Translations under genes and position numbers: made by a program
The notes under the pieces: model-generated
Databases searched by the model: none
What the model saw: only the letters and a program-made list of their open reading frames with translations
Told to the model about the DNA's origin: nothing
Assembly (NCBI RefSeq): GCF_000816245.1
Contig: NZ_CP007769.1
Span: 1,493,537 to 1,557,536 of the forward strand
Direction: 5' to 3'
DNA length: 64,000 nucleotides
DNA from: Campylobacter sp. RM16704
Lineage (GTDB): Bacteria; Campylobacterota; Campylobacteria; Campylobacterales; Campylobacteraceae
In this document: piece by piece, positions 46,856-56,583 of the stretch
How the letters are laid out: each line of letters starts with the position of its first letter
How positions within the stretch are numbered: position 1 is the stretch's first letter

Positions 46856-49800
46856 TGTTTTCTAAATTTTTTATAGAAAGACCCGTATTTGCATCAGTTG
46901 TTGCAATTATTATTTCTTTATCTGGCATTATAGGACTTTATTCTTTACCTGTAGAGCAATATCCTTCTCTAACTCCACCAGTTGTTAAAGTAAGTGCAAA
47001 TTATTCTGGTGCTGATGCTCAAACCGTAGCTCAAACCGTAGCAATTCCTCTTGAAGACGCAATCAATGGGGTTGAAAATATGATTTATATGGATTCAACT
47101 TCAAGTTCTTCAGGAGATATGAGTTTAAGTGTATATTTTAATATAGGAACTGATCCTGATCAAGCAACAGTTGATGTCAATAATAGAATTTCAGCTGCTA
47201 TGGCAAGGCTACCTGAAGATGTTAAAAAAACTGGTGTTAGTGTTAGAAAAACCGGTTCGAGCATACTTGAGGTTGCTACTTTATATTCTCCTAATGGCTC
47301 TATGAATGCTTTAGAAGTATATAATTATGCTGCATTAAATATTCTAGATGACCTTGCTAGAGTTCCAGGTGTAGGAAATGCTGTTGCTATTGGTTCAAAA
47401 AATTATTCTATGAGAATTTGGCTCAATCCTGACTTGTTAAATAAGTATCAAGTTACAACCACTGATGTAATTGCAGCGGTTAGCGAACAAAATGCTCAAT
47501 ATGCTACTGGTAAAATAGGTCAAGAACCTGTAGTAGAACGATCTCCTTATGTGTATTCAGTAATTATGCAAGGAAGATTAAAAAATACCAAAGAATTTGA
47601 AAATATCATTATAAGAACAAATAATGATGGCTCCTTTTTAAGATTAAAAGATGTAGCAGAAGTTTCGCTGGGAGCAAGAGAATATACTTTCAATGGTAGA
47701 TTAAATGGAAACAATGCTACACCTATTTTAGTTTTTTTACAAACTGGAGCAAATGCTGTAAGCACAGCTGAATTAGTGCAGAAAAAATTTGAAGAACTTT
47801 CTAAAAGCTTTCCAGAAGGCTTAACTTATAAAGTACCTTATGATACAACTTTGTTTATTAAAGCATCTATTAAAGAAGTTGTAAAGACTTTTTTTGAGGC
47901 TTTAATTTTAGTTGTAATTGTAATGTATTTATTCTTAAAAAATTTCCGCTCTACTATTATACCTATGATTGCCGTTCCTGTTTCCATTTTAGGAACTTTT
48001 GCAGGCTTATATGTTTTAGGTTTTAGTATTAACTTGCTTACTCTTTTTGCACTGGTATTAGCTATTGGTATTGTTGTTGATGATGCAATTATTGTGGTAG
48101 AAAATATCGATAGAATTATGCATGAAGATCCAAATATAAGCATAAAAGATGCAGCCATTAAAGCTATGGATGAAGTTGCTGCTCCTGTTGTTTCCATCGT
48201 TCTTGTACTTTGTGCAGTTTTTATACCAGTTTCATTTATATCCGGCTTTGTAGGTGAAATTCAAAGACAATTTGCTATTACATTAGCAATTTCGGTTGTA
48301 ATTTCAGGTTTTGTAGCTTTAACTTTAACTCCTTCTTTATGTGCAATTTTCTTAAGAAGAAATGAAAGTGAGCCATTTTATTTAGTTAAAAAATTTAATA
48401 ATATTTTTGATTGGTCTACTGAGGTTTTTGGAGCCGGTGTTGCTTATATACTAAAAAGAACCATACGTTTTGTAATTATTTTTGTTATATTTTTAGTTGG
48501 ATTATACGGGTTATTCAAAATAGTACCAAATTCTTTAGTTCCTAATGAAGATCAAGGAAGTTTTTTATCGGTTGTAAATTTACCATCAGCTTCATCTTTA
48601 AATCGAACAACACAAACCATGGATGCCATGGCAGAAGAAATTATAAAAAATGAAAATATTACAGATGTAGTTGGCTTAATAGGATATGATCTTTTCACAG
48701 GATCTTTAAAAGAAAACGCTGGGGCAATGTTTGTAAATTTAAAAAACTGGAATGATAGAGATATGAGTAGCTTTGATTTAACAAGAATGTATAATCAAAA
48801 GCATTTTCTTGATCCTAACTCTCAAACTTTCTTTGTTAATCCACCTCCAATTCAGGGTTTGAGTTTAACAGGTGGCTTTGAAATGTATGCACAAAATCGA
48901 GGTGGTAAAAACTACGATGAAATTCAAATAGATGTAAATAAGCTAGTAGAAGCGGCAAATAAACGTCCTGAACTTAGCAATGTAAGAACAACTCTTGATA
49001 CTAACTTTCCTCAGCTAAAGTTAGAAATTGATCGTGATAAAGTGAAACTTTATGGCTTAAATTTAGCTGATGTGTTTAGTACACTTAATGCAACTATAGG
49101 AACTTATTATATTAATGATTTTTCAATGCTTGGAAAAAATTATCGTGTTAATATTAGCGCAATTGGTGATTTTAGAAATACCCAAAATGCATTAAAAAAT
49201 ATTTTTGTTCGATCAAAAGATGGCTCTATGATAGCATTAGATAGTGTTTTAACACTTTCTAGAAGCGTTGGACCTGATGATGTTAAACGTTTTAATATGT
49301 TTCCATCTGCTTTAGTGCAAGGAGATCCTGCACCTGGATTTACTTCTGGTCAAGCTATTGATGCAATTGCACAAGTTGCAAAAGAAACCTTAGGAGAAGA
49401 TTATTCTATTGCATGGTCTGGATCGGCCTATCAAGAAGTTACAAGTAGTGGATCTGGAACAATAGCATTTGTCTTAGGACTTTTATTTGTATTTTTAATA
49501 TTAGCCGCACAGTATGAAAGGTGGCTTATGCCATTAGCAGTAATTACTGCTGTACCTTTTGCTGTATTTGGCTCTTTGCTTTTTGTATGGCTTAGAGGAA
49601 TAGAAAATGATATATATTTTCAAACCGGACTTTTACTTCTTATAGGGCTTTCTGCAAAAAATGCAATTTTAATTGTAGAATTTGCAATGGAAGAACATCT
49701 TAAAAAAGGAAAAAGCATTTTTGATGCCTCTATTAGTGCAGCAAAATTAAGATTTAGACCTATTGTAATGACTTCATTAGCATTTATTTGCGGTATTTTA

Positions 49801-49977
49801 CCACTTTTCTTTGCTTATGGAGCAGGAAGTGCGAGTCGCCATGCAATAGGTACAGGTGTTATAGGTGGAATGATAGCTGCTTCTACTATAGCCATTTTCT
49901 TTGTGCCTTTATTTTTCTATCTTTTAGAAAGTTTTAATAAATGGCTTGATGAAAAAAGAGGTAAAAAACATGCATAA
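46855..49977 (+). CDS. cmeB: CmeB, RND multidrug efflux transporter
   Basis: This 1040-residue inner-membrane proton/drug antiporter has the AcrB layout of 12 membrane helices and two large periplasmic loops. The N-terminal F-F-I-E-R-P-V-F-A and the proton-relay Asp pair in G-I-V-V-D-D-A-I-I-V-V-E-N are intact, as is the C-terminal G-L-S-A-K-N-A-I-L-I-V-E-F-A. It exports bile salts and several antibiotic classes in C. jejuni. The length is normal. Confidence 0.96.
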   Translation: MFSKFFIERPVFASVVAIIISLSGIIGLYSLPVEQYPSLTPPVVKVSANYSGADAQTVAQTVAIPLEDAINGVENMIYMDSTSSSSGDMSLSVYFNIGTDPDQATVDVNNRISAAMARLPEDVKKTGVSVRKTGSSILEVATLYSPNGSMNALEVYNYAALNILDDLARVPGVGNAVAIGSKNYSMRIWLNPDLLNKYQVTTTDVIAAVSEQNAQYATGKIGQEPVVERSPYVYSVIMQGRLKNTKEFENIIIRTNNDGSFLRLKDVAEVSLGAREYTFNGRLNGNNATPILVFLQTGANAVSTAELVQKKFEELSKSFPEGLTYKVPYDTTLFIKASIKEVVKTFFEALILVVIVMYLFLKNFRSTIIPMIAVPVSILGTFAGLYVLGFSINLLTLFALVLAIGIVVDDAIIVVENIDRIMHEDPNISIKDAAIKAMDEVAAPVVSIVLVLCAVFIPVSFISGFVGEIQRQFAITLAISVVISGFVALTLTPSLCAIFLRRNESEPFYLVKKFNNIFDWSTEVFGAGVAYILKRTIRFVIIFVIFLVGLYGLFKIVPNSLVPNEDQGSFLSVVNLPSASSLNRTTQTMDAMAEEIIKNENITDVVGLIGYDLFTGSLKENAGAMFVNLKNWNDRDMSSFDLTRMYNQKHFLDPNSQTFFVNPPPIQGLSLTGGFEMYAQNRGGKNYDEIQIDVNKLVEAANKRPELSNVRTTLDTNFPQLKLEIDRDKVKLYGLNLADVFSTLNATIGTYYINDFSMLGKNYRVNISAIGDFRNTQNALKNIFVRSKDGSMIALDSVLTLSRSVGPDDVKRFNMFPSALVQGDPAPGFTSGQAIDAIAQVAKETLGEDYSIAWSGSAYQEVTSSGSGTIAFVLGLLFVFLILAAQYERWLMPLAVITAVPFAVFGSLLFVWLRGIENDIYFQTGLLLLIGLSAKNAILIVEFAMEEHLKKGKSIFDASISAAKLRFRPIVMTSLAFICGILPLFFAYGAGSASRHAIGTGVIGGMIAASTIAIFFVPLFFYLLESFNKWLDEKRGKKHA

Positions 49978-51412
49978 ACTAACAATATTTGCAATTTGCT
50001 TTTTTATAGCAGGTTGTAGCTTGAAACCAAATTTAGAAATAAAAGATATAAACTATACTAAAAGTTTGGATCAAAATATTAGTATTGATAAAAAGTGGTG
50101 GAAAGCTTTTGATGATAATTATTTAAATACTTTGGTTGATCAGGCTTTGAAAAATAACAATGATTTACAAATTGCATATATAAATTTGCAAAAGGCCTAC
50201 GAAGCTTTAGGTATAGCAAGAAGCGATTTGCTTCCTAAGCTTGATGGCAGTGCAAGTGGAGCAAGAGCAAAAACTAGTATTAATGCACCAGGTAATAAAG
50301 GAGATGAATTTATTTATGGAAATGATTTTAATCTAGGTTTAAATTTAAGCTATGAAATTGATTTATGGGGCAAATATAGAGATGCCTATAATGCTTCAAA
50401 AGCAAAATTACATGCAAGTGAATTTGACTATGAAAGTGCTAGACTTAGTTTAATTTCTAATGTTATAAAAACATATTTTAATCTTGCAAGTTTAAGCGAA
50501 CAGGTAAAAATTTTAGAAGAAACCACTCAAAGCTATCAAAAAACATATGAATTAAAACTAGAGCATTTTGAACTCGGAGTAATTAGCGGCTATGAACTAA
50601 ATAAATTTAAAGCTGAACTTGAAAATTCAAGAGTTTTACTAACTAATGCCAAAATTCAAAAAGAAGCCAATATAAAGGCATTGAAAATATTAACCTCCAA
50701 TGATATTGATGATATACTTTATAATAATATAGAATATAAAAAAATAGGACAATATAAACTTAATATACCCGAAGGTATAGGAAGTGAAATTTTACTTCAA
50801 AGACCTGATGTACAAGCTAGTTTAAAAGTTCTTGAAGAAAAAAATTATCTTGTTGGAGTAGCTAGAACCGCATTTTTACCAAATATTTCTTTAACTGGAC
50901 TTTTAGGTTTTCAAAGTAATGATTTAGATCTTTTGGTTAAACATGGTAGTAATACTTGGAATGTAGCAGGAAATTTTGCCATGCCAATTTTTCATTGGGG
51001 TGAAATCGTAAATAATGTCAATATTGCAAAACTCACTAAAGATGAAGCTTTTTTACAATATGAAAATACTTTAAAAACAGCTTTTGGAGAGATAAGACTT
51101 GCTTTATTTAACCGCCAAAGTTATTACGAAAATGAGCAAAATTATAAAAATTTATTTCTAGCCCAAAGCAAAATCTATGAAATTTCTACTTTAAGATATG
51201 AAAATGGAGTAATTAATTTGGCTGATTTTTTACAAGATCAAAGAAATTATTTAAATGCCAAACTTTCCTATACCAACTCTTCTTATGAGCTTGCAAACTC
51301 AATTGTAGATGTTATAAAAGCTTTTGGTGGAGGATTTAATACTAAAGAAGAATCTAAAGAAAATATCAAAGCTATGGAAAAAAATTTAAAAGAAAACCTT
51401 TACAACAACTAA
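49970..51412 (+). CDS. cmeC: CmeC, outer-membrane channel lipoprotein
   Basis: The start at 49970 gives a lipoprotein signal (M-H-K-L-T-I-F-A-I, lipobox F-I-A-G-C) and has AGAGGT upstream; the in-frame ATG 24 bases earlier lies well inside cmeB. The 480 residues are a TolC/OprM-family factor with two repeats of the outer-membrane efflux domain, including G-L-N-L-S-Y-E-I-D-L-W-G-K and L-L-Q-R-P-D-V-Q-A. It forms the exit duct for CmeAB. The start overlaps the end of cmeB by eight bases. Confidence 0.95.
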   Translation: MHKLTIFAICFFIAGCSLKPNLEIKDINYTKSLDQNISIDKKWWKAFDDNYLNTLVDQALKNNNDLQIAYINLQKAYEALGIARSDLLPKLDGSASGARAKTSINAPGNKGDEFIYGNDFNLGLNLSYEIDLWGKYRDAYNASKAKLHASEFDYESARLSLISNVIKTYFNLASLSEQVKILEETTQSYQKTYELKLEHFELGVISGYELNKFKAELENSRVLLTNAKIQKEANIKALKILTSNDIDDILYNNIEYKKIGQYKLNIPEGIGSEILLQRPDVQASLKVLEEKNYLVGVARTAFLPNISLTGLLGFQSNDLDLLVKHGSNTWNVAGNFAMPIFHWGEIVNNVNIAKLTKDEAFLQYENTLKTAFGEIRLALFNRQSYYENEQNYKNLFLAQSKIYEISTLRYENGVINLADFLQDQRNYLNAKLSYTNSSYELANSIVDVIKAFGGGFNTKEESKENIKAMEKNLKENLYNN

Positions 51413-51432
51413 GTTTTTAAGACTTAGTTGTT
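51404..51432. terminator. Terminator of the cmeABC operon
   Basis: AACAACTAAG (51404-51413) pairs with CTTAGTTGTT (51423-51432) across a nine-base loop. It includes the cmeC stop codon and touches the stop of the porin remnant on the other strand. Confidence 0.75.
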
Positions 51433-51622
51433 AATGCATTTGAATTTGAATTCTTTGGTTAAAATTATTATTTCCTCTATCTTTTGGATTGTTGTGCTCA
51501 AAACGATAACGCACGCTACCTGAAACATTAACATCTTGAAAAATTTCATCTAAAGGTGCAGAATTTGACATACTTATAAATCCTAGCAAAAAAATAAAAA
51601 ATGCTATAAAAATCTTTTTCAT
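51431..51622 (-). pseudogene. Truncated Campylobacter major outer-membrane porin-like remnant
   Basis: The 63-residue frame keeps a signal peptide (M-K-K-I-F-I-A-F-F-I-F-L-L) and the porin start S-A-P-L-D-E-I-F-Q-D-V-N-V-S-G-S-V-R-Y-R-F, which resembles the mature N terminus of MOMP/PorA (T-P-L-E-E-A-I-K-D-V-D-V-S-G-x-L-R-Y-R). The full porin is about 400 residues, so everything after the first beta strand is missing. The frame stops inside the cmeC terminator, suggesting a deletion that joined the two. It could alternatively be a short expressed secreted peptide, but I think decay is more likely. Confidence 0.65.
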
Positions 51623-51696
51623 TATTAAGCCTTTATAAAAATATGATACAATTATATTCTTTTTTAAACAACTACAAAATAAAAACTAGGAAAACA

Positions 51697-53034
51697 ATGA
51701 ATTTTTTACAAAACTTAGCTCTTTCTTACTCACACAAGGCTATGCAAAAATCTTTAGAAAATGGTTTTAATGTTAAACTTTTAAAAGAAGGGCAAGAAAA
51801 AAAAATTAATCCAAAAAAATCTTATATGTTATATGCCCATATACCATTTTGCCATACTTTTTGTCCTTATTGTAGTTTTCATAAATACTATTATGATGAA
51901 AATTTAGCAAAAAGATATTTTGAAAGCTTAAGAGAAGAAATTAAACAAATTAAAGATAAAGGATTTGATTTTACTTCTATGTATGTTGGTGGTGGAACCA
52001 CTTTAATCAATGAAGAAGAACTTGCCAAAACACTAGAACTTTGTAAAAAACTTTTTAATATCAAAGAAATTTCTTGTGAAACTGATCCAAATCACATTAA
52101 TCCAAAAAAATTAGATATGTTTAAAGGGCTTATAGATCGTTTAAGTTGTGGTATACAAAGTTTTGATGATGATATATTAAAAAAGGTCGCAAGATATAAT
52201 AAATTTGGATCAAGTAAAGAATTACAAGAAAAATTATCTAAAGCCATTGGTATACTTCCTATTATGAGTATTGATTTGATTTTTAATTTCCCTTCTCAAA
52301 CTAAAGAGCAATTACTCAATGATTTAGAAATAGCAAAAAATTTAAAACCTCAACAAATTACTACTTATCCTCTAATGAAATCAAATCTCACAAAAGATAA
52401 TATTGCTAAAACATTAGGTGTAAGTTTTAAAGATAATGAATTTGAATTTTATAATATCATTACGGATTATTTTAAAGACTATGAAAGAAATAATGCATGG
52501 TCTTTTTCATTAGAAAAAAATACTTTTAACGATGAATATGTTAGTTCTCATCATGAGTATCTAGGTGTAGGAAGTGGGGCTTTTAGTTTTTTAGATGGAG
52601 AGCTTTTAATTAACGCCTTTAATTTAAACGATTATTCTAAACTCGTAAAAGAAAAACAAAATGCAAATATTGCTAAAGCTAATTTTGGTAAAAAAGAAAT
52701 TATAAAATATGTTTTTTTAACCGAAATGTTTACAGGAAAGATTGAAATAGATAAATTTAACAAAACCTTAAACTGTAATTTAGAAAAAGATCTTTTCGTC
52801 GAACTTTTAGGTCTTAAACTAAGCGGGGCTGTAAAAAAAGAAAATAATACTTTATATACAAGTGAATTTGGGCAGTATTTGTTTATGGTTTTAATGAAAG
52901 ATTTTTATACGGGTATGGATTTAGTTCGTGCAGTATTTAGAGATGACAAACGCCTTCAAAATAAAGATCATATTAGCATAATGCATGAAAATATAGATCC
53001 GCTTAATTTTAAAAGTATGGAATTTAATCAGTAA
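51697..53034 (+). CDS. HemN/HemW-family radical SAM enzyme
   Basis: The start at 51697 has an AGGA ribosome-binding site; the upstream ATG at 51643 would add 18 residues with no support. The radical SAM cluster motif C-x3-C-x2-C is C-H-T-F-C-P-Y-C (Cys52, 56, 59), preceded by the H-I-P-F typical of coproporphyrinogen III dehydrogenase relatives. G-G-G-T-T and S-C-G-I-Q-S-F-D-D follow. C. jejuni has a related gene here annotated as a coproporphyrinogen oxidase family member. HemW-type haem chaperone activity is as likely as HemN activity. Confidence 0.85.
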   Translation: MNFLQNLALSYSHKAMQKSLENGFNVKLLKEGQEKKINPKKSYMLYAHIPFCHTFCPYCSFHKYYYDENLAKRYFESLREEIKQIKDKGFDFTSMYVGGGTTLINEEELAKTLELCKKLFNIKEISCETDPNHINPKKLDMFKGLIDRLSCGIQSFDDDILKKVARYNKFGSSKELQEKLSKAIGILPIMSIDLIFNFPSQTKEQLLNDLEIAKNLKPQQITTYPLMKSNLTKDNIAKTLGVSFKDNEFEFYNIITDYFKDYERNNAWSFSLEKNTFNDEYVSSHHEYLGVGSGAFSFLDGELLINAFNLNDYSKLVKEKQNANIAKANFGKKEIIKYVFLTEMFTGKIEIDKFNKTLNCNLEKDLFVELLGLKLSGAVKKENNTLYTSEFGQYLFMVLMKDFYTGMDLVRAVFRDDKRLQNKDHISIMHENIDPLNFKSMEFNQ

Positions 53035-53055
53035 AAGCTTTAAAAGCTTTTACTG
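53029..53055. terminator. Bidirectional terminator between the HemN-like gene and hemJ
   Basis: CAGTAAAAGCTT (53029-53040) pairs perfectly with AAGCTTTTACTG (53044-53055) around TAA. Confidence 0.85.
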
Positions 53056-53060
53056 ATTTA

Positions 53061-53510
53061 TTAAAATGGTTTTATTATCATCATTATAGCGATAATGATG
53101 AATAAAATCGTTGGAACTTCGTTATATGCTCTAAAAAATTTTCCACTTTTTTGATAGTTATTATTTTGAAGCTGTTTATAATAATAATAATTTTGAAAAT
53201 GATAAAAAACTAACAATAATGCACAGGTTAATTTAACATGCATATATCCACCTATTTTTAACAAATCTACATTAGCTACTATCATTAAAATTCCAGTAAT
53301 TACAGTAACAACCATTGCAGGGGTTTGAATGTAAAAATATAATTTTTTTTCTTGAATTTTTACCACTTCTACAAAACCTTTATTATCTTTATGTTCTGTA
53401 TGATAGACAAAAAGTCTCGGTAAATAAAACATTCCAGCCATCCATGAAACAAATGCCAAATAATGCACCATTTTAATCCATAAATACCATTCATTTAAAA
53501 AATTTAACAT
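53061..53510 (-). CDS. hemJ: HemJ-type protoporphyrinogen oxidase
   Basis: The 149-residue membrane protein has four hydrophobic segments and the HemJ motif H-Y-L-A-F-V-S-W-M-A-G-M-F-Y-L-P-R-L-F-V. The conserved His and the later K-L-T-C residues are present. It would carry out the penultimate step of haem synthesis in species without HemG/HemY. It overlaps lspA by seven bases, and the operon runs glmM-lspA-hemJ. Confidence 0.87.
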   Translation of the reverse strand: MLNFLNEWYLWIKMVHYLAFVSWMAGMFYLPRLFVYHTEHKDNKGFVEVVKIQEKKLYFYIQTPAMVVTVITGILMIVANVDLLKIGGYMHVKLTCALLLVFYHFQNYYYYKQLQNNNYQKSGKFFRAYNEVPTILFIIIAIMMIIKPF

Positions 53511-53956
53511 TTTTCTCCTTTATTAAAAATTTCTTTTATTAAAATCAAAGCTACGCTTATATTTATCATCACATCAGCTAAATTAAACACAGCAAATTCA
53601 AACCATTTATGCCAAAATACAAAATCCACTACACCTATATGTATGAAACGATCAAGTAAATTTGAACAACCTGCAGAAAGCATAATAGCAAAAGCGATTA
53701 AATGTGTTTTAAAAAAATCTTTTTGGTATAACAAATATCCAAATAAAACCAAAATAAAAACAAGCTGTATATATTTTAAATACTCACCTAAAAAGGCAAA
53801 CATCGAAAAAGCTACACCAGTATTATAAGTTAAAACTAAATCAAAAAATTCACCCCTGTATTCAAGTCCTTGTAAAAATAAATACTTACTAACCTGATCA
53901 AGCATGAAAACTATACAAAAAGTTAGATAAAATTTTAAAGATAAAATTTTAAGCAT
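53504..53956 (-). CDS. lspA: Lipoprotein signal peptidase
   Basis: This aspartyl membrane protease of 150 residues has four hydrophobic segments. The catalytic Asp residues lie in N-L-L-D-R-F and F-N-L-A-D-V-M-I, and the upstream conserved N-T-G-V-A-F-S is present. It processes lipoproteins such as CmeA, CmeC and the UPF0323 protein. It overlaps glmM by eight bases. Confidence 0.95.
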   Translation of the reverse strand: MLKILSLKFYLTFCIVFMLDQVSKYLFLQGLEYRGEFFDLVLTYNTGVAFSMFAFLGEYLKYIQLVFILVLFGYLLYQKDFFKTHLIAFAIMLSAGCSNLLDRFIHIGVVDFVFWHKWFEFAVFNLADVMINISVALILIKEIFNKGEKC

Positions 53957-55286
53957 TTAACGCTTTCATAAAAAAGCTTTCCACGGCTTTCATTTCTTTT
54001 TCTAAAAGCTTAATGTCTTTTGCTTCCAGCAATAATCTTATCAAATTTTCAGTTCCTGAGTACCTAAACAAACTAGCAATTCCTTTTTTTTCTAAATCTT
54101 TTTTCAACTCATCCAAGCCTGCAAGTTTGCTTAAGTCTTTTTTCTCTGAAATTTTAAGATTATGCAAAAGTTGTGGATAAGGCTTAACTTGATTTAAAAT
54201 TTCACTTGCACTTTTTGCCTCACTAAGCATTAAAGCACTAAATTGCAAAGCAGCTACCAAACCATCTCCAGTTTTTGCATAATCACTAAAAATTATATGC
54301 CCACTTTGCTCCCCACCAAAATTTCCACCACATTCTTTGAGTTTTTCAAGAACATATTTATCACCTACATTGCAAGTTTCATGCGTGATTTTATGTTTAT
54401 TTAAAAACTCTTTTAAAGCACCATTGCTCATTATAGTGCTAACTACGCTTGATTTTAACTTGCCTTGTTTTTTCAAAAATAAAGCTAAAACACCCAAAAG
54501 ACTATCCCCATGAGCAACTTCGCCTTTTTCATCCACAACAACTAAACGATCTGCATCTCCATCAAAAGCAAAGCCCACATCTGCTCTAAATTTCTTCACT
54601 TCCAAAGCTAAATTTAAAGGATGCAAAGCCCCGCAATTTTCATTGATATTTAAACCATTTGGCTTATCATTGATCACGATTACATCTGCACCAAGTTCTT
54701 TAAAAACTGTAGGTGCTACTTTATAAGAAGCTCCATGAGCCACATCTAGCACAACGCGTAAAGATTTTAAAGTTAATTCCTTAGGGAAAGAATTTTTAAT
54801 TGAAACAATATATCTTCCTATAACATCATCAATTCTTTTTGCTTGGCCAATTTGTGACTTTATGGTTCTTGCTTCTTCAATAAGTTTATCATTAAAATAA
54901 ATTTCTTCTATTTTTGTTTCTGCTTGCTCATCAAGTTTATTTCCATGTGCATCAAAAAACTTAATACCATTATCATAGTAAGGATTGTGTGAAGCTGATA
55001 TCATAATACCTGCATCACAACGCATATCTTCAGTTAAAAATGCAATAGCAGGTGTTGGCATAGGACCTATTTGTATCACATTATAACCTATAGAAGTAAG
55101 CCCTGAAACAATAGCATTTTCTATCATATAACCACTTCTTCTTGTATCTTTTCCCACTAAGATATTATTTGTGACTGCTTTATCTTTAAAATAAATTCCA
55201 GCAGCCATAGCTAAACGCATAGCTAAAAATGAATCTAAAAATTCTCCTGCTTTACCACGCACTCCATCAGTTCCAAAAAGTTTCAT
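53949..55286 (-). CDS. glmM: Phosphoglucosamine mutase
   Basis: GlmM converts glucosamine 6-phosphate to glucosamine 1-phosphate for cell-wall precursors. The active-site phosphoserine is Ser99 in S-A-S-H-N-P, the metal loop is D-G-D-A-D-R, and the phosphate-binding loop is R-Y-S-G-T-E-N. At 445 residues it has the normal length. It is the first gene of the glmM-lspA-hemJ unit and is transcribed divergently from the DUF945-like gene. Confidence 0.96.
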   Translation of the reverse strand: MKLFGTDGVRGKAGEFLDSFLAMRLAMAAGIYFKDKAVTNNILVGKDTRRSGYMIENAIVSGLTSIGYNVIQIGPMPTPAIAFLTEDMRCDAGIMISASHNPYYDNGIKFFDAHGNKLDEQAETKIEEIYFNDKLIEEARTIKSQIGQAKRIDDVIGRYIVSIKNSFPKELTLKSLRVVLDVAHGASYKVAPTVFKELGADVIVINDKPNGLNINENCGALHPLNLALEVKKFRADVGFAFDGDADRLVVVDEKGEVAHGDSLLGVLALFLKKQGKLKSSVVSTIMSNGALKEFLNKHKITHETCNVGDKYVLEKLKECGGNFGGEQSGHIIFSDYAKTGDGLVAALQFSALMLSEAKSASEILNQVKPYPQLLHNLKISEKKDLSKLAGLDELKKDLEKKGIASLFRYSGTENLIRLLLEAKDIKLLEKEMKAVESFFMKALNA

Positions 55287-55416
55287 TTTTTTACCTTTAT
55301 TTTAAATTATAAAATTATAAGAAAAAAAGTTAAGTAATATATAAATGCAAAAAAGTTATAAGCATTAGTTAGTAATAAAAATATATAATTTTTAAAATTT
55401 TACTTAAGGAAAATGA

Positions 55417-56583
55417 ATGAAAAAAATCATTGCAGGAGTTGTTGTATTGGTTTTATTAGTTATGGGATTTTTTACTTCAGCTTTTTATATTAATTCCACA
55501 AATGAAAAAATATTTGCTCAAATGAGTCAAGATACAATGTATTATGATGTCGAAGATGCTAATTATACTAAAGGATTTTTAAATTCCAAAGGAAGTTTTA
55601 TAGCTACGCTTAATGATTTATCTTATAGCTTTAAGATAAATGTTGATTTTTCTAATAATTTTTTCGCAAGCAATAATGCTGTAGTATCTATTATAAATGA
55701 AAATGAAGATCTAAAAGGAATTTTTCCAAATGAAGAAATTGCAAAAATTCTCATAGGAATAAAATTTGGAAACAAAACAACAATCAATGCTAAAGTTAAT
55801 GATATAAATACCACTCGAAATAATGTTAATATCATAATTAATAATTTTAATTTTGTCGCTAATACACAAGATGAATTCATAAAAGATATGTACTTAAATA
55901 TAAGTCATTTTTTGCTAAAACAGGCTGATGAGAGCTTTGAATTAAAAAATATCAAAATTTCAGAAATTCCTATTGGAAATTTAAATTTTAAAGATATTTT
56001 TAACCCGACACGCAGTAGTGAGCAAAAAATTAATATAGAAGCTATTAAATTTATTGATGAATTACTATTAAACAACTGCAACATATATGCAAAAACAATA
56101 TCAAACACACAAAACAATTATGATAGTATATTGAAAATTAATATTAAAGATTTTCAACTACCAAAACAACAATTAACTTTAAACAACATTATCTTAGATA
56201 CTAATTTTAATAGCATTTCTAAAGAAGCATATGATGCTTTAGTGCAAAATTCAAACACTGATATTTTTTCTATGATGCTTTTAGCAAGTCAATTTTTAAA
56301 AGCAAATCCTGAAATCATTTTAAATACGCTTAGTCTTGAAAAAGAAAACAAAAAGTTTAACGCAAATGGAAAAATTCTCTTTACAGAAAATGTCATAAAA
56401 TCCCAATTTCATGCAAATACTCAAATACTTCCTAGTCAAATTTGGTCTGAATTTGCAAATTTTGACACATATTTTATAGATAATAATGGTTCATATGTGC
56501 TTGATTTTATTTATGATGATTCTAATAAAACAGATGTTAAAACTATCATTAATGGTGAAAACCTTATCATAAATCAACCATGA
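55417..56583 (+). CDS. DUF945/YdgA-like membrane-anchored protein (388 aa)
   Basis: A single N-terminal membrane helix (I-I-A-G-V-V-V-L-V-L-L-V-M-G-F-F) is followed by a large beta-rich extracytoplasmic region full of Asn and Ile, with F-x-S-K-G-S-F-like strands near residue 55. This suits the DUF945 group of AsmA-like or YdgA proteins, but I recognise it only weakly. AAGGAAA precedes the ATG. Its TGA overlaps the ATG of rarA, so the two are translationally coupled. Confidence 0.65.
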   Translation: MKKIIAGVVVLVLLVMGFFTSAFYINSTNEKIFAQMSQDTMYYDVEDANYTKGFLNSKGSFIATLNDLSYSFKINVDFSNNFFASNNAVVSIINENEDLKGIFPNEEIAKILIGIKFGNKTTINAKVNDINTTRNNVNIIINNFNFVANTQDEFIKDMYLNISHFLLKQADESFELKNIKISEIPIGNLNFKDIFNPTRSSEQKINIEAIKFIDELLLNNCNIYAKTISNTQNNYDSILKINIKDFQLPKQQLTLNNIILDTNFNSISKEAYDALVQNSNTDIFSMMLLASQFLKANPEIILNTLSLEKENKKFNANGKILFTENVIKSQFHANTQILPSQIWSEFANFDTYFIDNNGSYVLDFIYDDSNKTDVKTIINGENLIINQP

